Assembly (NCBI RefSeq): GCF_006088715.1
Contig: NZ_CP030771.1
Coordinates: 9,732,001 to 9,796,000, forward strand
Direction of reading: 5' to 3'
Length of the DNA stretch: 64,000 bases
Source: Streptomyces sp. YIM 121038
GTDB lineage: Bacteria; Actinomycetota; Actinomycetes; Streptomycetales; Streptomycetaceae
Below are positions 9,255 through 18,218 of this stretch, piece by piece; the stretch's first letter is position 1; each line of letters starts with the position of its first letter. The notes under the pieces are model-generated. The model saw only the letters and a list, made by a program, of their open reading frames with translations. It did no database searches and was not told the DNA's origin. Both the position numbers and the translations under genes were made by a program.

Positions 9255-9813
9255 ATGACAGCCGAGACCGCGTACCACGGTGAGATGGGCGAGCAGTTCG
9301 CCGCACAGGCCACGGACAGCGCGTACAACGCGCACACCGAACGTCCCGCGATGCGGGAGTTGGCCGGTGAGGTGCGGGGACTGCGGGTCCTCGACCTCGG
9401 CTGCGGAGCCGGGCACCTCGCCGCCGAGTTCCTGGAGCGGGGGGCCGGGGCCGTCACCGGGGCCGAGGGCAGCGCGTCCCTCCTGGCGGCCGCGCGCGAG
9501 CGGCTCGGTGACCGTGCCGCCCTGCACCGGCACGACCTGGAGGAGCCGCTGACGTTCCTGCGCGACGGGACGTTCGACCTGGCCGTGATGGCCCTCGTCT
9601 ACCACCACGTCGAGGCGCGCGGACAGCTGCTCGCCGAGATCCGGCGCGTGCTGCGGCCGGGCGGCACCCTGCTGGTCTCCACGTCCCACCCCACCAGCGA
9701 CTGGGCTCGTCGAGCCGAGAGCCACCCAAGAGGCCCGGAGGGTCGATCCGCGCCGGTACGACAAGACCCACCACCAGCCGCTGTTCCTGGCCGTCAGGCT
9801 GCGTCGCCCGTGA
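9255..9813 (+). pseudogene. Class I SAM-dependent methyltransferase, internal deletion and frameshift
   Basis: The N-terminal ~150 codons are a normal methyltransferase: motif I LRVLDLGCGAGHLAAEF, then GAEGSASLLAAARERL, DLAVMALVYHHVE and LRPGGTLLVSTSHPTSDW. At about 9702-9706 the reading frame changes. In the +1 frame the sequence reads GLVEPRATQEARRVDP and then a tail RYDKTHHQPLFLAVRLRRP ending at TGA 9811-9813, which is the usual C-terminus of the same family. The intervening substrate-domain segment, roughly 60-80 residues, is missing. The original frame runs on to about 9917 as unrelated Arg/Pro-rich sequence. The gene is therefore most likely inactivated. Confidence 0.8.
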
Positions 9814-9840
9814 TGCCTCGCGGCCGGAGGGGCGCGACCG

Positions 9841-10251
9841 CTACGCGGCCGGGCGGACGGCGACCGCGTCGACCTCGAAGAGCATGCCCGGCAGGGCGAG
9901 CGAGGCGACACCACTGAGGGTCTGCGCCGGGAGGCGGTCCCCGAAGTGGGCGTGCAGGGTCGTGCCGAGGGCACGGAGCTTGTCGACGTCGTGGTCCACG
10001 ATGTACGTGCCGAGACGGACGACGTGCTCGAAGCCGAGACCCACCCCTTCCAGGGCCGACCGCAGCCGCTCGAAGGCCAGGCCGACCTGGGCGGCGAAGT
10101 CACCGGGCACCGGGGCACCGGTGGCGTCGGAGGCGTACTGACCGCCGATGAAGACGAGTTCGCCGGGCGCCGATGCGGCGTGGCTGTAACCGAAGGGGGT
10201 CGGATCGTGGAGCGTGGTGGGGTTGGTGATGGTGCGGGCGTCGTGCGTCAT
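9841..10251 (-). CDS. RidA/YjgF/UK114-family protein
   Basis: A 136-aa protein with the RidA fold: FGYSHAASAPGELVFIGGQY near the start, then a long helix AAQVGLAFERLRSALEGVG, RLGTYIVDHDVDKLRAL and a final ASLALPGMLFEVDAVAV. Canonical RidA enzymes hydrolyse reactive enamine/imine intermediates from amino-acid metabolism. The invariant Arg of active RidA proteins, usually in an R(T)xxPAxxxVxxLP context, is not obvious here: the comparable stretch is RLPAQTLSGVASL. This may therefore be a divergent member. The ATG at 10251 was chosen because upstream in-frame sequence is not family-like. Confidence 0.83.
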   Translation of the reverse strand: MTHDARTITNPTTLHDPTPFGYSHAASAPGELVFIGGQYASDATGAPVPGDFAAQVGLAFERLRSALEGVGLGFEHVVRLGTYIVDHDVDKLRALGTTLHAHFGDRLPAQTLSGVASLALPGMLFEVDAVAVRPAA

Positions 10252-10403
10252 GTCCTGGCGATCCTCTGTGACGGGCGGCCGCCGCGCGGTGCGAGGGCGG
10301 CACGCGTGGGGAGCCGATCGGGCCCCCGACTGCTTGAACGCTCTGGTGAACGTCCCGTGCCGGTCCTCGCATTCCGCTGGACAGAACATCTCCTGAACGG
10401 AGT

Positions 10404-11021
10404 TCAGTCCTTGGACTCCGGCTTCTCGGCGGCGGTGGCCGCGCCGTCGTCGACTCCCTTCGCCTGCTCGGGGGCGTCGGGCGTGCTGTAGAAGACGGAG
10501 TTCTTCTGCCGGGTGCGCTGGGCCTGGCCCTTGGCGACCAGCTTCTCCAGGGTGGTGCGCACGACCGTGGTCTTGATGGTGCGATCCGGGTGGCCCTGGG
10601 TGAGCGCGGTCGTCACCTCGGCGGCCGAGCGCGGTTCGCTCTGCTGTCCGAGGTGGGTGCGCACCAGCTCGATGAGGGTGGGACCCTCGGCGGGCTTGGG
10701 CTTGGGCTGCGGCTTGGCCTTGGCGGCCGCGGCCTTCTTGGGCGCGGTGCGCTTGGTGCGGGGCGTGGTCTCCCGGGGTGCGGGGACCCGTGCCTTACGG
10801 GCCGTTGCCTGCCGGACGGAGGCCGCGGCCCCGTCGTCCAGCAGCTGCTGCATCTTCAGCAGCAGCTCACGGTCGCGCTGCAGGGCGCGCAACTGCTCCT
10901 GCAGGGACTGCACTTCGGTACCGATACGTTCCTGCTCGGTGGCGTTGCGCTCGAGGTCGGCCGCGAGCTGCGCGGCGTAGTGACTCTCGAGTCCGGTCGG
11001 TGTGGCGAGGGCATCGGACAT
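10404..11021 (-). CDS. Coiled-coil protein with C-terminal winged-helix-like domain
   Basis: A 205-aa protein in three parts. Residues 10-65 form a heptad-rich coiled coil (NATEQERIGTEVQSLQEQLR). Residues 75-115 are a basic Ala/Pro/Lys linker with KAKPQPKPKP. The C-terminal part, about 115-180, looks like a small winged helix (TLIELVRTHLGQQSEPRSAA, then TTVVRTTLEKLVAKGQAQR, KNSVFYST), similar to DNA-binding domains in actinobacterial regulatory or nucleoid-type proteins. The start at 11021 is preceded by GAGAGGTGG; a GTG 9 bp upstream is possible. Function is unknown; DNA binding is inferred. Confidence 0.7.
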   Translation of the reverse strand: MSDALATPTGLESHYAAQLAADLERNATEQERIGTEVQSLQEQLRALQRDRELLLKMQQLLDDGAAASVRQATARKARVPAPRETTPRTKRTAPKKAAAAKAKPQPKPKPAEGPTLIELVRTHLGQQSEPRSAAEVTTALTQGHPDRTIKTTVVRTTLEKLVAKGQAQRTRQKNSVFYSTPDAPEQAKGVDDGAATAAEKPESKD

Positions 11022-11398
11022 GACGTCCACCTCTCCTGAGTGCGAACGGGGTGTCGGCGGATCCTACCCGCATGTTTCTCGCCATGATCCTGCTCGGTCG
11101 GCGAGAGTTCGTCCGGCGGCGGGTGCGCGGGGCCCATGAGCGTGACACCTCATGGCCCACCACGACACCGTCCACCGGGCGAGGCAGGCAGGACATGGCT
11201 GCTTCTCTACCCAGGGGTCGGCCGTGTACCCAACCCGGCCCGTCGCAGTCCGCGTTGAACCGCCGCACCCCGGGGGAGGCAAGAGCGGCCGCGCGGTTGA
11301 CTTCGCGGCCGAGCGGCCCCGACGGCCACCGGGGCGACGGGCCCGTGGTGACGGACGAGGCCCTTCCGGGTAGGGCCCTCCTGGGGGATGATCGCGTG

Positions 11399-12088
11399 AT
11401 GAGCGAGATCATTCTGATGTCGGACCCGAGAGTCGCCGCGATACCCGTCGCCGAGTGCGGTGAACGGCTCGTGGACGTACGGCGCGACGGCCGCCTGCAC
11501 GTCGACGACCGTGAGCAGGACCCGGCGGACGGCTTCGCGCACCTGCGGTCGGCGGACACCTTCGCCCAGCTGCGCGAGGGCGTCCTGGAGCGCCTGCTGA
11601 AGGCCCAGTCGCTGCTCCCGGCCGACGTGCGGCTGCTGTTCGTCGAGGGGTACCGGCCGCTGGCGCTCCAGCGCGCGTACTTCGAGGAGTACACGGACGA
11701 ACTGCGGGCCCAGCACGCCGACTGGTCCGCCGAGGAGCTCCACGCGGCGACGAGCCGGTACGTGTCACCGCCCGAGATCGCCCCGCACAGCGCGGGCGCG
11801 GCTGTCGACCTCACCCTGGCCGACGCCGACGGACGCGAACTGGACCTGGGCACCCGCATGAACGCGGACCCCGAGGAGAGCGCGGGCGCCTGCTACACCG
11901 GCGCCGCCAACATCAGCGCCCGGGCCCGCGCCCACCGGGAGCTGCTCGGCTCCGTACTCACCGCCGCGGGCCTGGTGAACTACCCCACCGAGTGGTGGCA
12001 CTGGTCCTACGGCGACCGCTACTGGGCCCTGCACACCGGCGCGGACGCCGCGCTCTACGGCCCGACGGAACACACCCCTTCGGCCTGA
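11399..12088 (+). CDS. VanX-like D-alanyl-D-alanine dipeptidase (peptidase M15D)
   Basis: A 229-aa zinc dipeptidase. Visible active-site elements are FVEGYRPLALQRAYF (the conserved Arg), PHSAGAAVDLTLAD (zinc-binding His and Asp of the SxHxxGxAxD-type motif) and PTEWWHWSYGD (catalytic Glu and the second zinc-binding His). VanX enzymes cleave D-Ala-D-Ala. Outside van clusters, related proteins take part in peptidoglycan recycling or D-amino-acid use. No vanH, vanA, vanR or vanS neighbours exist here, so glycopeptide resistance is not indicated. There is no signal peptide. The ATG at 11399 follows GGGGGAT. Confidence 0.88.
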   Translation: MSEIILMSDPRVAAIPVAECGERLVDVRRDGRLHVDDREQDPADGFAHLRSADTFAQLREGVLERLLKAQSLLPADVRLLFVEGYRPLALQRAYFEEYTDELRAQHADWSAEELHAATSRYVSPPEIAPHSAGAAVDLTLADADGRELDLGTRMNADPEESAGACYTGAANISARARAHRELLGSVLTAAGLVNYPTEWWHWSYGDRYWALHTGADAALYGPTEHTPSA

Positions 12089-12202
12089 ACGTCCCGGGCC
12101 CGGCGGGACGGAGACGGCCGCCACCGGCCAAGGGGCCCCGGCGAGCTGCCACCGGCGGGGCCGCCCGCCGGGCCCACCGCCCCCACCAGCGAAGATGTGC
12201 TC

Positions 12203-12904
12203 ATGACTGAGGCAAACGAGCACCGCCGTACCGTCCTGGTCGTCGAGGACGACCCGGGAGTGCGCAGCACCCTGGACCACCTGCTGCGCTTCGAGGGCTA
12301 CCGCGTCCTGCTGGCCCCCGACGGGCTGCGCGGGCTCGCCCTGATCGAGGAGGAGGTCCCGGACCTGGCGGTGGTGGACGTGGTCATGCCGGGCCTGGAC
12401 GGCCTGGCCCTGTGCCGGATGCTGCGCCGGCGCGGCGACCGGCTCCCCGTGCTCGTGCTCACCGCCCGGGACCAGATCGGTGACCGCGTCGCCGGTCTCG
12501 ACGCGGGCGCCGACGACTACCTGGCGAAGCCGTTCGCCACCGAGGAACTCCTGGCGCGCATCCGCGCGTTGCTGCGCCGCACCGCGCCCCCCGAAGCCAC
12601 CACCGAGCTGCTGTCCTTCGGCGACCTCACCCTGGACCCCGCCACCCGGCAGGCCCACCGAGGACCCCACCCGCTCGACCTGACCAAGACCGAGTTCGAC
12701 GTCCTGGAACTGCTGTTGGACAACCCGGGTGTCGTGCTCACCCGCGCCCAGATCTACGAGCGGATCTGGGGCTACGACTTCGACACCACGTCGCGCTCCC
12801 TGGACGTCTACATCGGCTATCTGCGCCGCAAGACCGAACACGACGGCGCCTCACGGGTGATCCACACCGTGCGCAACGTCGGCTTCACCGTCAGGTCGGC
12901 GTGA
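12203..12904 (+). CDS. OmpR/PhoB-family response regulator
   Basis: A 233-aa regulator. The receiver domain has acidic residues in VVEDDPG, the phospho-acceptor Asp in DLAVVDVVMPGLDG (about residue 54), the Thr in VLVLTARD and the Lys in YLAKPF. A C-terminal winged helix (LDLTKTEFDVLELL, then SRSLDVYIGYLRRKTE and IHTVRNVGFTV) binds DNA. Its stop overlaps the downstream kinase ATG by one base, so the pair is coupled. An in-frame GTG lies 6 bp before the chosen ATG. Confidence 0.93.
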   Translation: MTEANEHRRTVLVVEDDPGVRSTLDHLLRFEGYRVLLAPDGLRGLALIEEEVPDLAVVDVVMPGLDGLALCRMLRRRGDRLPVLVLTARDQIGDRVAGLDAGADDYLAKPFATEELLARIRALLRRTAPPEATTELLSFGDLTLDPATRQAHRGPHPLDLTKTEFDVLELLLDNPGVVLTRAQIYERIWGYDFDTTSRSLDVYIGYLRRKTEHDGASRVIHTVRNVGFTVRSA

Positions 12905-14301
12905 TGGCACGCCCCCTTGCACGCCCCCTGGCACGGCTGACCCGCCTGACGCTGCGCACGAAGATCACCCTGGTGGTCGTGGCCGCGGCCGTGCTCGCCA
13001 TCGGGGGCACCGTCGTCGCGTCGTACCGCAGCGTCAGCGACCTCGTCGCAGGCGAATTGGAACGCGGCCTCGAAGACCGCGCCGACACGGTCACCACCCT
13101 GCTCGGCGCCTCCCGCAAGCCCCCGGTGCGCCCCGACGTCACCGAGCAGGTGCTGCTCGCCGACGGCACCGTGCGCCCCCTCAACCCCGGCCGCGACCGC
13201 CTCCCGGTCTCGGACGCCGACCGCGAGGTGGCCCGCACGGGCACCGGGACCAGCCGCCAGGACGTCTTCGTCTCCGGCCGCGAGTACGGGGTGCTCACCA
13301 AGGCGCTGCCCGACGGGGGAGCGGTGATGGTCGGACAGCACTACCAAGGCGCCGCCCGCGTAGAGAACGCCTTCCTGTGGCGCGTCCCCTGGACCACCGT
13401 GGCCGCCACCGGCCTCTCGGCGGTGCTCAGCTGGATCGTCCTGGGCCGCATCCTGCGCCCGGTCAGCCGCCTCGCCCGCGCCACCGGACGCATCACCACC
13501 ACCCAGGACCTGTCCACGCCCCTGCCGCCCGCGGGAACGGACGAGATCGGCCAGCTGACCCGCAGCTTCGACGCGATGCTGGGCGCCCTGCGCCGCTCGC
13601 GCGCCCAGCAGCAGCAACTGGTGCAGGACGCGAGCCACGAACTGCGCACCCCCCTGACCTCCGTACGCGGCAGCGCCGAGCTGCTCCAGCGGGCCCGCGG
13701 CCGACTCGACCCGCGGGACGAGGAGCAGATCCTCACCACCCTCGTCACGGAGACCACGGCACTCGACGAACTCGTCCGCGAACTCGTCGAGCTGGCCACC
13801 GACCGGTACACCGGGGAGGACCCGGCGAGCGTCGACCTGCCCGCCGTGGCGGAGGACAGCGCGCGGCGCTACCGCCAGCGCACCGGCCGCGAGATCACCG
13901 TCACGGCCGAGGGCCCCGTCCCGGTACGGGCCAGACCCCGGGCACTGCAACGCTGCGTGGACAACCTCCTCAACAACGCGGTGAAGTTCAGCGAGGCCCC
14001 CGCACCCATCGCCCTCCACATCGACGGGAACCGCCTGACGGTACGCGACCACGGCCCCGGCATCGCGCCGGACGACCTGGACGCCGTCTTCGACCGCTTC
14101 TACCGCGGCCCCCGCACCCAGTCCATCCCCGGCTCCGGCCTCGGTCTGGCCATCGTCCACGACATCATCACGGCCGACGACGGCACCGTCTTCGCCACCG
14201 GCGCCCCGGGCGGCGGCGCACAAGTCGGCTTCCAGCTCCCGGCCGACGGGCCGAGGCCCGGCCGGCGCTCGCTACAGTTCCCCCGTGAACGACACCCATG
14301 A
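12904..14301 (+). CDS. Sensor histidine kinase, HAMP-HisKA-HATPase
   Basis: A 465-aa membrane kinase with a first transmembrane helix (ITLVVVAAAVLAIGGTVV, about residues 20-37), an extracytoplasmic loop of about 120 residues, a second helix near 160-180, HAMP, then the phospho-accepting His245 in LVQDASHELRTPLTSVRG. The ATP-binding domain shows NLLNNAVKFS, VRDHGPGI and GSGLGLAIVHDI boxes. It is the cognate partner of the preceding response regulator. The 3' end overlaps the next gene by 17 bp. The signal is unknown. Confidence 0.92.
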   Translation: MARPLARPLARLTRLTLRTKITLVVVAAAVLAIGGTVVASYRSVSDLVAGELERGLEDRADTVTTLLGASRKPPVRPDVTEQVLLADGTVRPLNPGRDRLPVSDADREVARTGTGTSRQDVFVSGREYGVLTKALPDGGAVMVGQHYQGAARVENAFLWRVPWTTVAATGLSAVLSWIVLGRILRPVSRLARATGRITTTQDLSTPLPPAGTDEIGQLTRSFDAMLGALRRSRAQQQQLVQDASHELRTPLTSVRGSAELLQRARGRLDPRDEEQILTTLVTETTALDELVRELVELATDRYTGEDPASVDLPAVAEDSARRYRQRTGREITVTAEGPVPVRARPRALQRCVDNLLNNAVKFSEAPAPIALHIDGNRLTVRDHGPGIAPDDLDAVFDRFYRGPRTQSIPGSGLGLAIVHDIITADDGTVFATGAPGGGAQVGFQLPADGPRPGRRSLQFPRERHP

Positions 14302-14893
14302 GCAGCCCCCGCCGCCGGACTGGCGCGTCCTCGCCGTCGGCGGCGCCTCGGGAACGGGCAAGACCACGGTCAGCCGCGCGCTCGCGCGACGGTTCGCCGT
14401 CCCCGTCGTGGAGGTCGACGACATCGTGGAGGCGCTCCTCGCGGTGACCCGGCCCGAGCACCTGCCCGAGGTGCACATCTGGCGCACCCACCCCGAGGCG
14501 GCGCTCCAGGCGCCAGAGTCGGTCGTCGAGCGGCAGATCGCGATCGCCCGGGCGCTCGCCCCGGCCGTCGAGGCGGTGGTCGCCAACCACGTGGACACCG
14601 ACACCCCTGTCATCGTCGAAGGCGACTACCTGCTCCCCGACCTGGTGAACTCGCTGGACGGCGTGCGGGCCGTCCTCGTCCACGAGGACGACGAGGCCCA
14701 GGTGACGGCCAACTACCTGGCACGCGAGCCGGAAGCCGGACCGCAGCACCACCGGGCCCGCGTCAGCGTGCTGTACGGCAGGTGGCTCGCCGACCGCGCC
14801 CGGACCCTGGGCGTGCCGGTCGTGGCCCCGCGGCCCTGGAGCGACCTGCCCCACCGCGTAGGCTGGGCCGTCGGCGAGCACGCGCTGAGCTGA
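14285..14893 (+). CDS. P-loop kinase-like protein (2-phosphoglycerate kinase-like)
   Basis: A 202-aa nucleotide-binding protein. The Walker A motif GGASGTGKTTVSRAL is at about residues 19-33, followed by VVEVDDIVEALLAV, and VIVEGDYLLPDLV (a Walker B-like strand, about 110-122). The C-terminal helices end with RVSVLYGRWLADRARTLGVPVV. The overall pattern resembles archaeal/bacterial 2-phosphoglycerate kinases and zeta-toxin-like small-molecule kinases; the substrate is not determined. The GTG start lies inside the kinase gene, suggesting cotranscription with the two-component pair. Confidence 0.7.
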   Translation: MNDTHEQPPPPDWRVLAVGGASGTGKTTVSRALARRFAVPVVEVDDIVEALLAVTRPEHLPEVHIWRTHPEAALQAPESVVERQIAIARALAPAVEAVVANHVDTDTPVIVEGDYLLPDLVNSLDGVRAVLVHEDDEAQVTANYLAREPEAGPQHHRARVSVLYGRWLADRARTLGVPVVAPRPWSDLPHRVGWAVGEHALS

Positions 14894-14903
14894 CGCCGCG
14901 GGC

Positions 14904-16469
14904 CTACCCGGGCCGCTCCCGCAGCACGTACTTCTGGATCTTGCCGGTCGATGTCTTCGGCAGGCTGGTGACGAACTCGACCCGGTCCGGCGCCTTGAAG
15001 CGGGCCAGGCGGGAGCGCACGTGGTCGATGAGGTCCTGGGCGGTCACCTCGACGTCGTCGGCGGCGGGGCCCAGGACCACGAAGGCCTTGGGACGTTCGC
15101 CCCACTTCTCGTCGGGCACGCCCACGACCGCCACCTCGTGCACCGCGGGGTGCGAGTCGATGGCGCGCTCGACCTCCACGGTGGAGATGTTCTCGCCGCC
15201 GGAGATGATGATGTCCTTGGCCCGGTCCCGGAGTTCGACGTAGCCGTCGGGGTGCCGCACGCCGAGGTCCCCGGAGTGGAACCAACCGCCGCGGAACGCC
15301 TCGGCGGTGGCCTCGGCGTCCTCGAAGTAGCCCGCCATGACGTTGTTGCCGCGCATGACGACCTCACCGAGCGTGGTGCCGTCGGCCGGGACGTCGCGCA
15401 GGTCCTCGTCGACGACGCGGAGCCCGTCCGTCTGGATCATGCCGACCCCCTGGCGGGCCCGCAGCGCGTGGCGTGCCGGGCCGTCCAGGGCGCCCCAGGA
15501 GGGCTGCGGTTCGCAGACGGCGTACGGGCCGTAGGTCTCGGTGAGCCCGTAGACGTGGACGACGTCGGCGCCGAGGTCCTCGACCCGGCGGATCAGGGTG
15601 GGGCTGGGCGGCGCGCCCGCGACCGTCACCGTGAGCGGGCGCCGCAGCCGATGGGCCTGCGGGGCGGTCGCGAGGGTGAGCAGGACGGTCGGGGCGCCGT
15701 TCAGATGCGTCACGCCCTCGGTGCCGAGGAGCCGCCAGACGTCCTCGGCGACCACCGCGCGCAGGCACACGTGGGTACCGCCGATCGCGGTGACGGCCCA
15801 GGCGGTGCACCAGCCGTTGCAGTGGAACATCGGCAGGGTCCACAGGTACACGCTCTCGGGCGTGTGCCGCGAGTGGAGCACCTCGCCGAGGGCGTTGAGG
15901 TACGCCCCGCGGTGGGTGTACATGACGCCCTTGGGCCGACCGGTCGTGCCGGAGGTGTAGTTGAGGGCGATGAGCGCGTTCTCGTCCGGCACGTCCCAGG
16001 AGAGCGGACGGTCGTCACCCCGGGCGAGGAACGTCTCGTACGGCGTGCCGAGTGCCGCCCCGGCGTCCGCGCCGACGACGACGGTCTCCCGGACCGACGC
16101 CGGGCCGCCGGGGTCCGGCCGGGCCGCGGCGAGCAGCTCCGCGTCGCCCACCAGGAGGCGGGCCCCGGAGTGGTCGCAGATGTGCCGGACCTCCGCGGGG
16201 GCGAGGCGGGTGTTCACCGCGACGAGCACGGCACCGGCCAGCGGCACGCCGAAGTGCGCGACGAGCAGTTCGGGGACGTTCGGGGCGAGGTAGGCGACCC
16301 GGTCACCGGGCGCCACTCCGGAGGCCCGCAGCGCGTGCGCGAGCCGTGTCGCCCGCGCGGCGAACTCGGCATAGCTCAGCCGTAGTTCGCCGTGCACGAC
16401 GGCGGTCTTGTCGGGGTGGACCTCGGCGGCGCGGCGCAGGAAGGCCAGGGGGGTGAGGGGGGTGTGCAT
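14904..16469 (-). CDS. AMP-dependent acyl-CoA ligase
   Basis: A 521-aa adenylate-forming enzyme. The P-loop-like core motif YTSGTTGRPKGVMYTH (about residues 174-189) is intact, as are the VYGLTETYGP motif, the GWFHSGDLGVRHPDGYVEL hinge region and the catalytic C-terminal Lys in SLPKTSTGKIQKYVLRE. PMFHCNGWC is typical of medium-chain or fatty-acyl-CoA synthetases. It activates a carboxylic acid to acyl-AMP and then acyl-CoA; chain length is unknown. It lies 31 bp downstream of the anti-sigma gene and may belong to the same transcript. The ATG at 16469 gives the expected length. Confidence 0.92.
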   Translation of the reverse strand: MHTPLTPLAFLRRAAEVHPDKTAVVHGELRLSYAEFAARATRLAHALRASGVAPGDRVAYLAPNVPELLVAHFGVPLAGAVLVAVNTRLAPAEVRHICDHSGARLLVGDAELLAAARPDPGGPASVRETVVVGADAGAALGTPYETFLARGDDRPLSWDVPDENALIALNYTSGTTGRPKGVMYTHRGAYLNALGEVLHSRHTPESVYLWTLPMFHCNGWCTAWAVTAIGGTHVCLRAVVAEDVWRLLGTEGVTHLNGAPTVLLTLATAPQAHRLRRPLTVTVAGAPPSPTLIRRVEDLGADVVHVYGLTETYGPYAVCEPQPSWGALDGPARHALRARQGVGMIQTDGLRVVDEDLRDVPADGTTLGEVVMRGNNVMAGYFEDAEATAEAFRGGWFHSGDLGVRHPDGYVELRDRAKDIIISGGENISTVEVERAIDSHPAVHEVAVVGVPDEKWGERPKAFVVLGPAADDVEVTAQDLIDHVRSRLARFKAPDRVEFVTSLPKTSTGKIQKYVLRERPG

Positions 16470-16500
16470 CGGCGTCCTCGGTGTCCGGTGGGGGCGGGGT

Positions 16501-17619
16501 TCAGGGACCGGCGAAGGCGGGCGCGGCGGCCAGGGCCTCGTCGACCAGGGTGGTGTCCCCGCTGACGCGGGCGAGGGCGGCGGCTTCGGCCGGGGTCCGG
16601 CGGTCCCCGGTGAGCAGGCAGAACTCCACGGCGTCGAGAGCGAGACGGGCGTCGGGCGGGCCCTGCGGCGAGGAGCGGCCCGGGTCGGTGAGCAGCCACG
16701 TGTCACCGCTCCGGCCGGTGAGTTCGAGGTGCAGGACGCGGTCCCCCAGAGGCGTGCCCCGCAGTCGCATGGCGAGCGGCAGCAGGCGTACGCCGAAGGC
16801 GCACATGAGGGACAGGGAGCGGGACGTGGGCGGCGGCAGCCGACGGCCCGTGCGCAGGGCGATGTCCCGGGTGTGGATCCAGGTCTCGAAGGCACGGGCG
16901 GCGGCGTGATGGGCCACGGTGAGCGCGGGGGCACCCCCGAGGGAGACGAGGCGCTCGGGGCCGGCCGCGGTGCCTCCCGCGCCGCGGGTGGCGTCGCCGA
17001 GCAGCGCGGCGCGCAGGACGTCGGCCTGGGCGCGCCAGGCCCGGTGCACCGACGCGGGGGACTGGCCGACCGCCCAGGCCGTACCGGCCCGGGTGCGGTC
17101 GGGGACGGTGTCACCCGCCAGGCCCAGCGGGCCCCGGGCCCCCGCGTCGAGCCCCTCGGCCAGGAGGCCGTCGGTCGCGGCGAGGTGGGCCACCAACTGG
17201 GCCACCGTCCAGCCCTCCACGGTGAGGGTGCTCCACTCCGCGTCGGCCAGGTCGCGCAGGACGGCGTCCAGCGTGGCCACCTGGTCGGTGTACGGGCGCA
17301 GGTGCGGCGGGACGGCGCGGGGAGCGGGCGGCCGCCGGGCGAAGGCGAGGGCGGTGACGCGGTCGTTCGGGGAGTGCGGGGAACCGGGCGGGTTCCTGGC
17401 GGCTCCGGGCAGGGCGGCGGCGTCGTACGGCGGCGGCTCGGCCAGCGCGGCGGTCGCCGGGTACAGGTGGCGCACCTCGGCCGCACACGTGGCGCAGCGC
17501 CCCAGGTGCGCCACCACGGCGGAGCTCTCCCGGTCCGAGCAGGCGTCGAGGAGCCACGCGCCCAACAAGGAACGCACCTGGGCGTGTTCGCCGGGTGCGG
17601 GGCGGGCGGCTCCGCTCAT
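16501..17619 (-). CDS. Anti-sigma factor with zf-HC2 and maleylpyruvate-isomerase-like domain
   Basis: A 372-aa two-domain protein. Residues 8-60 carry a zinc-finger anti-sigma motif with His38, Cys42 and Cys45 (AHLGRCATCAAEV). After a Pro/Ala linker, residues 105-260 form a DinB/MDMPI-like helical bundle (LDAVLRDLADAEWSTLTVEGWTVAQLVAHL split into its helices) with AARAFETWIHTRDIA. No transmembrane helix is evident, so unlike many anti-sigma factors it appears soluble. The start overlaps the sigma gene stop by 4 bp (ATGA). Thiol or small-molecule sensing is possible but unproven. Confidence 0.85.
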   Translation of the reverse strand: MSGAARPAPGEHAQVRSLLGAWLLDACSDRESSAVVAHLGRCATCAAEVRHLYPATAALAEPPPYDAAALPGAARNPPGSPHSPNDRVTALAFARRPPAPRAVPPHLRPYTDQVATLDAVLRDLADAEWSTLTVEGWTVAQLVAHLAATDGLLAEGLDAGARGPLGLAGDTVPDRTRAGTAWAVGQSPASVHRAWRAQADVLRAALLGDATRGAGGTAAGPERLVSLGGAPALTVAHHAAARAFETWIHTRDIALRTGRRLPPPTSRSLSLMCAFGVRLLPLAMRLRGTPLGDRVLHLELTGRSGDTWLLTDPGRSSPQGPPDARLALDAVEFCLLTGDRRTPAEAAALARVSGDTTLVDEALAAAPAFAGP

Positions 17620-18218
17620 GGTGTGATCCCTTCCTCCGCGAGTGCCGCGGCCAGTGCGCGCAGGGCGGCCCGCAGGCGGGTCTTGGCGGTCCCTTCCGGG
17701 ATGCCGAGGTCACCGGCCACCTGACGGTACGTACGGCTTCCGTAGTAGGCGAGGAGCAGCGGAGCGCGCAAGGTGTCCGGCAGCCGGGCCGCGGCGGAGC
17801 GTACACCGAGCGCCTCCAGGCGTGCGGTCACGGCCTCGGCGGTCTCGTCGTGGCCGGACGGCGCCGGCGGCTCGGCGGTCCTGCGGTGGCGCTCCTCGCG
17901 GCGGACCCAGTCGACGGAACGCCGGTGGGCGACCACGCCGAGCCAGGCGCGCAGCGGTCCACGCGCCGGGTCGTAGGACAGCGGGCTCTCCCACAGCCGC
18001 ACGAAGACCTCCTGGACGACGTCGTCGGCGGCGCTGTGGTCGCGGGTGATGCGCACCGCGAGGGCCCGTACCAGCGGGGAGTACCGCTCGTAGATCTCGC
18101 GGAAGGCGTCTTCGTCGGCGGCCAGCAGGAGGGCCTGGACCTCCAGGCGGTCCTCCGGGACCGCCCGGGTCGCCTCGTCCAGCCCGCTGCGCGGCCGCGC
18201 CTGATGGGAGGAGGCCAT
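17616..18218 (-). CDS. ECF RNA polymerase sigma factor
   Basis: A 200-aa sigma factor. Region 2 shows EIYERYSPLVRALAVR and SAADDVVQEVFVRLWE, the -10 recognition core. Region 4 shows LPDTLRAPLLLAYYGSRTY followed by RQVAGDLGIPEGTAKTRLRA, the helix-turn-helix for the -35 element. It is cotranscribed with the overlapping anti-sigma gene, the normal arrangement in which the anti-sigma holds the sigma inactive. The ATG at 18218 follows GGGAGGAGGCC on the coding strand's upstream side. Confidence 0.93.
   Translation of the reverse strand: MASSHQARPRSGLDEATRAVPEDRLEVQALLLAADEDAFREIYERYSPLVRALAVRITRDHSAADDVVQEVFVRLWESPLSYDPARGPLRAWLGVVAHRRSVDWVRREERHRRTAEPPAPSGHDETAEAVTARLEALGVRSAAARLPDTLRAPLLLAYYGSRTYRQVAGDLGIPEGTAKTRLRAALRALAAALAEEGITP

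Noticed and set aside
11399..12088. VanX-like gene considered as glycopeptide resistance
   Set aside because: No vanH, vanA or vanRS genes nearby, and the enzyme family also serves peptidoglycan recycling, so resistance is not supported.
14904..17486. A single 860-aa leftward frame spanning the ligase and the anti-sigma gene region
   Set aside because: The first ~340 residues are Pro/Arg/Ser-rich out-of-frame translation of the anti-sigma gene. The real ligase starts at ATG 16469 with normal family length.
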